Assembly: GCA_965240325.2 (NCBI GenBank)
Contig: OZ251227.1
Span: 1,364,001 to 1,428,000 of the forward strand
Source: Rebecca billardiae RCC1528
Taxonomy: Eukaryota > Haptophyta
Length of the DNA stretch: 64,000 nt
Direction of reading: 5' to 3'
Below the pieces are notes generated by a model that was given only the letters and a program-made list of their open reading frames with translations, did not search any database and was not told where the DNA came from. Shown one piece after another: positions 31,337 to 41,669 of the stretch. The first letter of the stretch is position 1. Each line of letters begins with the position of its first letter. The translations under genes were made by a program, and so were the position numbers.

Positions 31337-31661
31337 CGCGAATGGCGGCCAGCCGGCAGCCGGGCACGTCGCGGGGCGGCCGTGCAAGATCGGCGATCGC
31401 CCGGACCAGCCCGCGCTTACCCCGCCGGCGCGGCGGGCCGCTGACCTTCACCTTGCCACGCCAGCCGCTCGCGTCTCGAGAGGCGGACGCTGGCATCTCG
31501 GCGCGCTCGCACAGGCCGCCGCTGGCAGGTTCCCGCCTCCACGGGGGGACCGAGGGGCCTGGTCTGCGCGCTCGGCTCCTGCCTCCGCGCCGCGCACGCG
31601 CCACCTTGCGCCTCGCTCCTCCCCGCCGCGGCATTTTGCGCCGCGCGACGGCGACGGCCCG
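31337..31661. promoter_or_regulatory. Shared upstream region of the SEC-C and myosin genes
   Basis: A 325-bp GC-rich gap between divergent start codons. No TATA box is visible. The frame of the myosin is open through it, but the sequence lacks domain character. Confidence 0.4.
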
Positions 31662-33065
31662 ATGGCGAGCGCCGAGGGCAAGTTTGCGCCCGGCCAGATC
31701 GTGTTCGTGCCGGACGATGAGCGCGTGTGCCGCGCGTGCCGCGTGATCCGGTGCAACGGCTACCCGCCGCGCATGGCGATCACGCTCGAGCCCGTCGACG
31801 GCTCGCCCGCCTTCGAGCCGAGCGCCGAGGCGGCGGCCGGCATCGAGGAGGCGGATGCGCTCTCACTCGCCGGCTCGCCCGACCTGTCCAAGCTGACGCA
31901 CCTGAGCGAGTACGCGATCCTGCACGACCTGCGCACGCGGTACGAGCGCGACGAGATCTACACCAACGTCGGCACCATCCTCGTCTCCATCAACCCGTTC
32001 AAGGACGTGAGCGGCTCGGACGCAGACGTGCTGGCGCGCGCGCGCGCGGCGGACGCGCGCGCGTGGGACGAGCTGCCGCCGCACGTGTTCGTGCTGTCGG
32101 AGCACGCGTACCGCGACGCGCTGCGCGAGCGGCGGCCGCAGTCCATCCTGATCAGCGGCGAGTCGGGCGCGGGCAAGACCGAGTCCACCAAGCTGTGGCT
32201 GCGCCACCTGGTGAGCCGCTCGCAGGGCGCGGGCAGCGCGGCCGGCTCGGCCGCCTCGCAGATCGAGGCGTCGCTGCTCGCGTGCAACCCGGTGCTCGAG
32301 TCGTTCGGCAACGCGGCGACGACGCGCAACCACAACTCCTCGCGCTTCGGCAAGTGGATCGAGGTCTCGCTCGACGCGAGCGCGGGCGGCAGCATCTGCG
32401 CCGCTCGGCTCACGTCGTATCTGCTCGAGCGCTCGCGCGTGACGGGGCACGCGCGCGGCGAGCGCAGCTTCCACGCCTTCTACCAGCTGCTCGCGGGCGT
32501 GGCGGCGGACGGCGGGCTGGGCGCGCGGCTGCGCCTCGAGCCGCGCCCCGCGGCGTACCGCTACCTCCGCCCGGCCGGCGCCGACGACGCGCCGGCGCTC
32601 GCGCGCGCGGACGCCGAGCGGCGCGGCCAGTGCTCGCGCGCGCTCGCGAGCCTGGGGCTGGGCGGCGCGGAGGAGGCGGCGCTCGACGCGGTGGTCGCGG
32701 CGGTGCTGCACGTGGGCAACGTGGGCTTCGAGGCGGCGAGCGCGGGCGAGCACCAGGACGACGGCGCCGCCGTCTCGCCCGCCAGCGCCGCCGACCTCGA
32801 CGCGACAGCCTTCCTGCTGGGCGTGGGCGCGGAGTCGCTCGCTGACGCTCTCACGGTGCGGCTTGTCGGTCGGTTCCCCGCCGTGCGCGTGCCGCTGTCG
32901 CTCGCGCACGCGAACGCGCAGCGCGACGCGCTGGCGCGTGCGCTTTACGCCGCGCTCTTCGACGACCACCTCTTCGCCGAGCTCAACCGCCAGATGCACG
33001 GCCTCTCGCACGGCGGCGGCGGCGGCGGCGGCGGTGGCGGCAGCGGCGGCGGCGGCAGCGGCGGC

Positions 33066-33096
<31 letters not shown>

Positions 33097-35418
33097 GCAG
33101 CGGCAGCGGCAGCGGCCTGTACGTGGGCTGCCTCGACATCTTCGGCTTCGAGTCGTTCGAGACGAACGGGATCGAGCAGCTGCTGATCAACTACGCGAAC
33201 GAGCGGCTGCACCACCTCTTCAACGTGCACGTCTTCGAGATGGACCTGCGGCAGCTCACGGACGACGGGATCGAGGTGCTGGACGCGGGCGCGCACGCGG
33301 CGCTTGCGTACGGCGACAACGCGGCCGCGCTCGCGCTGCTGCACGGCGGGCCGCGCGCGGGGGTGGGCGGCGGGGGCGGGCCGCTCGCGCCGCCGCCCGC
33401 CGGCTCGGTCCTCTCCCTCCTCTCCGAGGAGGTCACGCTGCCCAACGGCTCGGACGCCAACTACCTCGAGAAGCTGCTCGGCGGCGTGCGCGCCCAGCCC
33501 ACGTTTGTCGCGCCCAAGGGCGGCGCGGCGCGCGGCGAGTTCGGCGTGCGGCACTACGCGGGCGAGGTGACGTACCGCGTGGAGGGGTTCATCGAGAAGA
33601 ACCGCAACGCCGTGCCGACCGAGCTCGTCGGGCTGCTCGCCGCCTCCTCCGTCGGGCTGCTCGCGCGCGTCTTTGGCGAGCTCAAGCGCGCGGCCGACTC
33701 GGCCGCGGCCGGCGCGGGCGGCGGCGCGCGGCAGCGCGGCGCGGCCGGCGGCGGCGCGCGCCGCCCGTCGGCGGCGGGCGGGGCGGGCGGTCGCGGCGCG
33801 CTCTCGGCGGTGTTCACGCGCTCGCTCGACGCCCTCCTCGAGCGCCTCGGCGCCACCTCCATCCACTTCGTCCGCTGCGTCAAGCCCAACTCGGCGCTGC
33901 TCGCCGGCTCATTGCACGCGCCCTTCTGCATGGCGCAGCTGCGGTACATGGGGATGCTCGCACTCGCTGCGGTGCGCAAGCGCGGGTACGCGCACCGGAT
34001 GGGGCACGCGGCGTTCCTCGAGCGGTACGCGATGGTGCTGCCGCACGACGTGGGCGCCGCGCTCCCCGCCCTCGACCCGTCCGCGCGGCGCGGCCTGTGC
34101 GAGCGCGCGCTCGGCGCGCTCGCCCCCGCGCTCGCGCGGAGCGGCGGCGCGGCCGCGGCCGCCGACGGCATGGCGCCGTTTGCGGTCGGGCGCTCGCTCG
34201 TGTGCATGCGCGCGCCGCTGCACGTGGCGCTCGAGGCGGCGCGCGAGGGTGCGGTGCGCACGCACCTGCTCGAGCGCGTGCGCGCGGAGGCCTCTGCGCG
34301 CCACCCCGACCTCGACGCGCTGCAGCAGGTCGTGGGCCTCGCGCTCGAGGTCGGGCTCGAGGCCAACGCGGACGTGCAGGGGGCGCTCGCCACGCTGCGC
34401 ACGCTGCGCGAGCGGAACGAGGTGGCGGCGTCGCTCGCGGAGGTGCTTGAGCGGGGCGCGCTGGCGCACGGCGAGGTGCCGCGCGTGCAGGAGCTGCTCG
34501 CGCGCGCCGAGCGCCTCGGCGTCGACGCCGCGCTCCTCGGCCGCGCGCGCGCGCTCGTCGAGCGCGCGGCGCAGAGCGGTGTCGCCGAGGAGCGGCTGCG
34601 CGCGGCGCTGCACTCGGCCGCCGAGCCGGGCGCGGCGCCGGCGGAGGTGGCGAAGGCGCTCGGCGCGCTGGTCGAGGCGGCGTCGCGGCTCGACGTCTCG
34701 CCCGAGCTCGTGCAGCAGGCCCGGCGCGAGTCCGAGGCGGCGGCCGAGCGCGCGCGCGTGTTGCACGAGCTTGGCGCGCTCGCGGCCGCGTCGGCCGGCG
34801 CGCCGCTGTCGGGGGCGCAGGGGGCGCGGCTGGACGAGCTGCTGCAGCGCGCGGCGGCGCTGGGGCTGGGGCGCGCGGCGGAGGTGCGCGCGGCCGAGGG
34901 GCGGCAGGCGCGCGACGACGAGCACCGACGGCGCGAGGCCGAGGCGGCCGCGGCCGCCGCGGCGAAGCAGGCGGCGGCGGCGGCGGCGGCGGCGGCGGGC
35001 GCGGGCGCGGCGGCCGCGCCCACGCCCGCCGCGCCCGCCGGCGCGGCGCAGCCCGAGCGGCCGCACCCGCGGCTGCCCGCGCTGCCGCCGGCGCCCGGTG
35101 CGCCCGGCACGCCGCGCGTGCAGGTGCCCGACCTCTTCGCCTCCGCGCAGCCCGGCCCGCAGCTCCCGCCGCTGTGCCAGCCGCTCGCGCAGCGCCTCGC
35201 CGCTCTGGAAGCGGAGGGGCTGGGCGTGTGGCGCGTGGTGCACGCGGCGCTGCTCGGCGGGGGGTCGGGCGGCGCGCAGGGCGGCGAGTGGCGGCTGGTG
35301 CGCGGGCGGCTGTTCCTCTCGGCGGACCAGCTCACGCTGCGCTGGGTGCCCGCCGCGCCCGTCGAGGGCGCGCGCGGCAAGGCGCCAATGGCGCTCGCGC
35401 GCGCGCCCTCCGGCGGAA

Positions 35419-35453
<35 letters not shown>

Positions 35454-35866
35454 TTCCTGGGCCGGCTGCTCAGCCCGGGGGGCAAGCCTGCGGCGGGTGG
35501 CGCGGCGGAGGCGGCGGCGATGATGCGCGCGGCGGCGGGCCTCACGCTCCCCGTCGGCTCGATCGAGTCCATCTCCATCGGCCCGCAGTCGGCTGAGACG
35601 CGGCAGGCGCTCTCCGCTGCCGCGGCCGAGGGCGTGCCCACACCGGCCATGTACAACGTGCTCGCGCTGGGCGCGGCGCCGAGCGCGCACGCGCGCGGGG
35701 CGCACGTGGAGCTGCTCGCGGACGACGTGGAGAGCGCGCTGCTGCTGGTGTGCACCGTGCAGGAGCTCTGCTTCCGCTTCGACACGCCCGTCGCGCGCCG
35801 CGGCCGGTACGGCGCGCTGCACCGCGCGCAGCAGCAGTGGCACTCAGCACACGAGCGACTGTCAGC

Positions 35867-35901
<35 letters not shown>

Positions 35902-37275
35902 GCCGGCCGGGCCAGCCGCAGCCGGCGCGCGACTCGCCCGTGCTGCCGCTGCTGCGGCCGCTGGCGGACATGCTCGAGGCGGCGGCGGGCTGGATGGACA
36001 TGGACGCCGTGCGCAGTGACGAGCTCTGGTGCGCGCGGGGCGCACGGCGCGCCACGCGACCCGCCCGCGCCTATTGCGCGCCGCCCACCGCCCGCCGCGC
36101 GCCGCGCGCCGCCCTCCCGCGCCCTCCCTCCCAGGCTGCTCGTCGAGCTGCTCGAGGTGCCGCTCCCGCCCGGGCTGGTGTGGGTGCCCACGCCCGCGCG
36201 GCCGGGCGCGAGCGCGGACGTGCGCGCGCCGCGCGTCGGCATCTGCGACGAGCTGACGGGCGCGGTGCTCGCGGGCCACCCGTATGAGGGCTTCTTCAAA
36301 GCCAAGCTCGTGCGGCTGCGCCAGGGCCACGTGGCCGCGCACATGCAGACGGACGCGCAGGGGCTCGTCGAGGCGGCGCTCGAGTGGCGGGGGCGCGCGG
36401 CGCGCGAGGCGGCGGAGGGCGGCGCGCCGCCCGGCGCGCCGCCGCCGCCGCCCCACGCCGCCGCGCGGCCCGCGCCGCCCGGCGCGCCGCCGCCCTCCGC
36501 GCGCGCGCACGCCGCCGAGCCGCCGCCCGCCGTGCAGTGCTACCAGGCGGTGCTGGGCGGCTCGGTCGACGGCGTGCAGCTCTACCTCGAGAGCGGCGGC
36601 GTGGTGGACGCCTTCTACAGGGAGGAGATGGGCTGGGAGGGGGTCGGCTCCGACTGGGCGTGGACGCGGCCCAACATGGGCACCACGCCGCTCAACTACG
36701 CCGCGACAATGTCCGACGTGATCGGCGACGACGTGGCCGCGCAGATCACGCGCGTCCTGCTCGAGCGCGGCGCCGACCCGTTCCGCGACGACTGCCGCAA
36801 GGAGTGGTACCTGCCCGTGCACAACGCCGCGGCCAACGGCGCGCGCCTCACGGTCGAGGTGCTGCTCGGCCACGACGGCGCGCTCGCGCGTGCGACCACG
36901 GGCGAGGGGCAGAGCGTGCTGCACACCGCGGCGCTGTGCGAGCGCGCGGAGGACGGCGCGCGCGTGGTGGAGCTGCTGCTCGCGCACGGCGCGGACGCCT
37001 CGTTCGCCGAGCCCTTCGACGAGGAGACGCCGATGCACTGGTTCGCCGCGCGCGGGCGCGAGCGCGAGGTGGCGCTGCTGTGCAACGCGGGCGCCTCGCC
37101 GCTCGCGCAGAGCCGCGCGGGGCACACGCCCGTGCGGCTGAGCGAGCGCAAGCTGGACGAGCTGCTCGAGGGGCCCGCGCCCGCGGGGCCAGAGGCGCAG
37201 GCGCGCGAGGCGCGCGTGCGCGGCTACACCACCACCATCGACCTGTTGCGCAACGTGATGGCGGCCGCGGAGTGA
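31662..37275 (+). CDS. Myosin heavy chain with PH-like region and C-terminal ankyrin repeats
   Basis: Exons are 31662-36028 and 36135-37275 (intron 106 nt, GTGCGC/CCCAG, phase 2), giving 1835 residues. The motor domain covers about residues 75-840: P-loop GESGAGKT (166-173), switch I NHNSSRFGKW (223-232), switch II/relay DIFGFESFETNG (492-503) and HFVRCVKPN. A Gly/Ser run of about 35 residues (451-485) sits just before switch II. No clear IQ motif was seen after the converter. The neck is an Ala/Glu/Arg-rich helical region. A PH-like fold may lie at about 1190-1400, followed by polyQ (about 1403-1413). The second exon encodes ankyrin-type repeats (about 1620-1800: TPLNYAATMSD, LPVHNAAANGARLTVEVLL, SVLHTAALCE, TPMHWFAARGRE). 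It is an actin-based motor with a cargo or scaffold tail. The start is the first ATG preceding the SH3-like N-terminus. Confidence 0.9.
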
Positions 37276-38075
37276 CGCAGTGGACCCGTGTGATCTGACG
37301 ACACTGCTGACCGCGTAGTCATCTGCGTCTGCCAGACATGAGTTGGTGCCAGCGCGACCAGACTGAGGCATGAGCGGCTGATGAGCGCATCGTGCCGCGG
37401 TGTCCATCGTCGTCGTGATGTCATTCTCCCGCCGGCTTTCTAAAGGGCCGTCCCAGAGTAGTATTATATGCGTCAGCGGCAGACAGGCCGAGCCGGCCCG
37501 ATCAGTGGCCGCATTGAGGCGCCGCCCCGGCGGCACTCGCGGGCCGACGGCCCACGTGCGCGCACTGGGAAACCAGCCACCGCGACGGGTCGCCGTTCCC
37601 GGCCGCTCCGACGCGCAGAATACATCCGCGTGGGCGCTCCGGGTGTATTATTCTGCCCATTCCAGTACTCGTCGACGGCGCCAACCTCGGCCGGCAACGC
37701 CGCCGCCCCCCCGCAGGGTCCTGGCGGCGCTCTGTGGGCGCGCGAGCCGAGAGGCGCAGCGCATCCGGGCTGGCTGCCGCACATGCCGATCGCCAGCGCC
37801 AACTCGCAGCCGCGGACGCGCGCGGCGCCGCGCGCTGTGCTCGCCCGAAGGAGAAGGCGCCGCTGCAGCGCAGTACCCCCATAGGACCCCTACCCCGCCC
37901 CCCACGGCATCCATCGTTTTCGCTTTTCACTCTCAGTGGAGCGTCAAGAACTGCGTCCTTCGGCTGTCGCCTGTCGGCTCGCTCCCCGCCCAACCGGCAA
38001 GGGGAGTCCTTGCTCCACCGCCGCTGGTCGTTGGACCCATGTTCAATGTGAGTCGATCCACCGGACGTCGGCGAG
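37276..38075. other. Intergenic stretch, nothing recognised
   Basis: An 800-bp GC-rich gap between the myosin stop and the deacylase start. Overlapping ORFs on both strands have Arg/Ala/Pro composition and no domain. Confidence 0.5.
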
Positions 38076-38876
38076 ATGCCGAGATTCGTCATCCCGATCA
38101 CTGATGAGCAGCGGATGCGTGTCGTCCTTCAACGCGCGGCGTCGGCCAGCGTGACGGTCGAGGGGGCCGTGGTGAGCTCGTGCGAGGGCCCCTGCCTCGT
38201 CGCTCTCGTCGGCCTCGGCCCCGACGACGACGAGCGGGACGTGGTGTGGACGTGCGACAAGTTTCTCAACATGAAGCTCTGGCCGGACCCGTCGGGCAAA
38301 CCATGGCGCATGTCCGCCGAGGACAAGGGCTACGACGTGCTGCTCGTGTCACAGTTCACCCTGTACGCCACCTTCAAGGGGCGGCGCCCAGATTTCAGCC
38401 GCGCGCTGCGACCCGATGTCGCGTCCGCGCTGTACGAGAATATGGTCAACCACGCGCGGCGCGAGCGCGCGGGCCGGGGCCGAGTGCTCGACGGGCAGTT
38501 CGGCGCGCTCATGCAAGTGTCGCTGGTGAACGATGGTCCGGTGACGATTACGCTCGATTCGCGCGACCCATCCGTGGTGCTGCCAACGATCAAGCCTCGC
38601 TGGCAGCCAAAGCCCGCGAGCGGCAGCGGAGGCCGGGCGCCCGAGCAGAGGACGGCTGCCAGCGGCACCGTTCAGCCGCCGCCGCTGCTGAACGTCATCA
38701 TCCGCGAGCAGCCGGCACGGCCCGGTGCGCCTCCGCCCATAAACCCGGTCATTGTGAGCATCGACATCAATGACGTGCAGCCTGCCCGCCTCGCGGACAG
38801 TCATCCTGCGGGCAACTCCGATGAGTCCGAGCCACGCGCCACAGCCGGTCAGCCACCGTCGCCAGAGTCGGGATGA
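38076..38876 (+). CDS. DTD1: D-aminoacyl-tRNA deacylase with C-terminal extension
   Basis: Hydrolyses D-amino acids mischarged onto tRNA; acts as a homodimer. The core matches bacterial and eukaryotic DTD: MRVVLQRAASASVTVEG (14-30), CDKFLNMKLWPD (60-71), the active-site SQFTLYATFKGRRPDF (92-107) and the Gly-cisPro motif VNDGPVTITLDS (151-162). The DTD core ends near residue 165. About 100 further residues are Pro/Ser/Ala-rich and have no recognised domain. The ATG at 38115 (Met14) would give the canonical family start; the 13 extra residues from 38076 may be leader. Confidence 0.92.
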   Translation: MPRFVIPITDEQRMRVVLQRAASASVTVEGAVVSSCEGPCLVALVGLGPDDDERDVVWTCDKFLNMKLWPDPSGKPWRMSAEDKGYDVLLVSQFTLYATFKGRRPDFSRALRPDVASALYENMVNHARRERAGRGRVLDGQFGALMQVSLVNDGPVTITLDSRDPSVVLPTIKPRWQPKPASGSGGRAPEQRTAASGTVQPPPLLNVIIREQPARPGAPPPINPVIVSIDINDVQPARLADSHPAGNSDESEPRATAGQPPSPESG

Positions 38877-39451
38877 CGTACTGCGCTGCGCGATGATAAT
38901 AATTGATATTCTGAATATGTCTGAGTCTCATCGTCTAGTATGGCGGGCTTCCAAGCCGTCGCTTATGCCGTCCGTCCCCCTTGCGCTTCTCGTTGCAACT
39001 TAGTATAGTGTCATCGGAATCTGAATGATGTCCCGGTAAGCCTGTCGTCAGACGTCAGTCTGTGTCGTCACTCACAGCCGCGTGCATTGCTGGCAGCATT
39101 GGCATCATTTATTGTGTAACTTTTACAATGACGACAATCACAGTGTCATTCTCGGAGCAGTGCAGAGCTACCGCGTCCGCTAACTCACAGGAGACAGCCG
39201 TGAGCATGCTGAAAATCGCCACGGCAAACCGGACGCACCCCAACCGGCCGGACTGCAGTAGATCTGCACGCCTTCAAGGCAATGGCGCCGGGATACCAGC
39301 TGTCCAGGATCTGCACCACGATCCAAATATGGGGGTACGCGAAAAGCGGGCACGCAGTGCCACGCACGGTTTTCGCAAAGGAGCGGCAGAACCGAGAACG
39401 GGTGCCGCTTAGGCTTGGCGGCGGTGGCCATCCTGGGACGGGACCGGGAAC
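38877..39451. other. Intergenic stretch, nothing recognised
   Basis: A 575-bp gap of moderate GC, with no recognisable gene or repeat. Confidence 0.45.
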
Positions 39452-39940
39452 ATGGCGGGGCACCACAACCAAGGATGGCGCGACTTCGAGGATGCACCGG
39501 AGGACGACCTCGTCATCATTCGCTCCATATGTGGACTTAACGCCTCGACTTCGCGATTCCGCGCCGTCTCCATGTGTGGCGTGGTCGGCCTATCGGCCGG
39601 TGCAGCAAACGCGTCGATCATCAACATCACGGGCATCAAGGCGTTCACGCTCAGCGGAGCATCGTTCACGCCATTCACGCTCACTGGGATCAATGCGGGC
39701 AACGTGCGCATCGCGCAGGGATACATGGGGAGTGGGAGTGCGGTCAGCGTATTCAACGTGAAAGTGGCATCACCCTCTCTCACAGGCGCATCCGCGCTGC
39801 AGGCGTTCAACGCGAGCATAGCCTCGCCCTCGCTTGCGTCGGCAGTGGGTCTGGAGGACTTCAACTATGGTATCGCCAACCCGAGGTTGGTCGAAGCCGA
39901 AGGCGAGGTTGATGGCGGTGACATCATCCCCGCGGAATGA
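39452..39940 (+). CDS. Hypothetical protein with five 18-residue repeats
   Basis: 162 residues; family not recognised. Residues 62-151 are five consecutive 18-residue repeats: IKAFTLSG.., INAGNVRIAQ.., VSVFNVKVASPSL.., LQAFNASIASPSL.. and LEDFNYGIANPRL.. The repeats are aligned without gaps and have a hydrophobic-x-x-Phe-Asn-x-x-(Ile/Val)-Ala-x-Pro pattern. This regularity suggests a small solenoid, possibly beta-helical; that is inference. The flanks are acidic (residues 11-20 and 148-162). There is no signal peptide. The composition is much less Arg/Ala-dominated than spurious ORFs in this window, which supports real coding. The start is the first ATG of the frame. Confidence 0.5.
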   Translation: MAGHHNQGWRDFEDAPEDDLVIIRSICGLNASTSRFRAVSMCGVVGLSAGAANASIINITGIKAFTLSGASFTPFTLTGINAGNVRIAQGYMGSGSAVSVFNVKVASPSLTGASALQAFNASIASPSLASAVGLEDFNYGIANPRLVEAEGEVDGGDIIPAE

Positions 39941-41669
39941 CATCCGGCCAGCAGAGGCCGGGGCCCGATCCGCTGTCTCGTCATAATTCTGTCTGCGACA
40001 GTAGCCTCACCGTTGACAAGTGCTGTCGACGTCGTCAGGCCGACTCCAGATGAATATCATGCGCGGCATCCTGGCATCGCGGTTGTCCGGCTTGCTGCCA
40101 GCGGCTCAGTCTGCAATTCGGACACTTATTGGCCTAGAGTGTGCACTTAACTCTTAACTTAAGCGCGGCGCGCGGTCTCAACCGAGTCCGTGAGTCGGGG
40201 AGTCGGGACTCCCGGACTCCGGGGGGCGGCCCGGTGGCCGGGTGGTGGGCCGTGAGGGTCATGGCGGCCCCGGCTGGCACCAGCTGAGCCCGAGCAGTCT
40301 AAGTCACTGACACTGAGTAGACCTTCTGAGTGATCTGCGTCTGACCGTAGATTCATCAGTCCGATACTAGACATTTGTAGTTGTCATAACTGATTGACTC
40401 AGCGGTCTCGAATGACGATTGACGAATATATCAGACGATGAATAAGTATTAAATAATATCACCCGTACCAGTAGCTAGCTGCTACCGTGGCCTACTGGCA
40501 GCCTACTATTGAGTACTAGGTGGCACCGAGACAGGGCCACGCGGACCAGTCAGTCTCGTGAATCGTGCCACCTCGTCGATTCTCATTCCGATGAATCAGG
40601 CTACACTCAGACCGACGGTCCGCCTGCGGCTGCGGCCGGCAGCGCAGACTGTCTGTCTGCAGCTAGGCGCCCCGCAGCCGCAGAGCCACCGGGCCGTTGG
40701 CCGCGGTCACACCACCCTATTAGAACTTTAGATGTTTAATACTCATGCCAGCAGCGCGGCTCAGCGCCGTCGTCGCGCCGATGCGGGCGATGGCGGCAGC
40801 AAACTGATTCTGCAATATGAGGATTAATAATAAGAATAATAACGACACAGTCACAGGGCTATCCGAAGACTAAGGCGTCAGCCCGCGCAGGTCTCCTGCC
40901 TTAATTATTGCCGTCGGCACTGCTCGACAGACGACACGGATCGTCGACCGAATTTAGTGTCGACAGGTGGCGTGCGGTCCCAGACCCAGAGCCAGAGCCT
41001 GTCGTAGTAGTACCGTGTCCGCGTGCCGCCCGCCGCCGTCAGCCCGTCAAGCACCGCTGAGTAAGCTATCTAGTATCTCAGCTAAAGCTTCGGAGCGTCG
41101 CGTCTTGAGCTGCTCGGCAGCCGCGAGTCCACCTGCGCTGCGCAGCTCGCATGGCCATGGGCCTTATGCTGCGCCCTAGTCTGAGGGGCAAGAGTGCAGG
41201 ACCGGGTGTCAGACAGCCGTCTCCGACTGTCCGAGCCGTTGGCCCTTGCCCTCGGCCCTGGCGTGGTCCGTTGGTCCGAAAGCCGCAAAAAAAAGCGAAA
41301 ATGGCAGCGCAGAGTTCCAAAAATAAGCAACGGGCGACGTACGACGGACGTTCGACGACGCGACGACGACGGTTGGCGCGCCATCAATAATCAAATTGAG
41401 TCATTAGTGGTCAGTCAGCAGCAGAGATTCTGGGGCTGCTGTCCTGTTTGGCGCATCGCTCCCGCGCGCTCGGTGATTGGCTGCGCGCGCCGGCAGAAAG
41501 GTTCCAACCGAGCCTCGAACCTCGAGCGCTTTGCCAGCGCTTGCTGCGGAGGGCAGAAGCGCGAGCCGGTGGATTCACGCGGTCTCGATCGGGTCGGCGA
41601 AGTGGGTCAGGGTCGTACCCGCGCTCTCCTTCGAACCCGTCGGCGCTCGCTGCGTAGAGAGCGCGCAGC
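39941..41669. other. Long intergenic stretch, no gene recognised
   Basis: About 1.7 kb with mixed base composition, including AT-richer parts around 40380-40460 and 40800-40870. Short ORFs have no domain. The 3' end must contain the promoter of the hydroxyproline-rich protein gene. Confidence 0.5.

Noticed and set aside
37400-38104. 234-codon ORF upstream of the deacylase
   Set aside because: Composition is that of random GC-rich sequence, it overlaps an equally long antisense ORF, and it shares no domain with known proteins.
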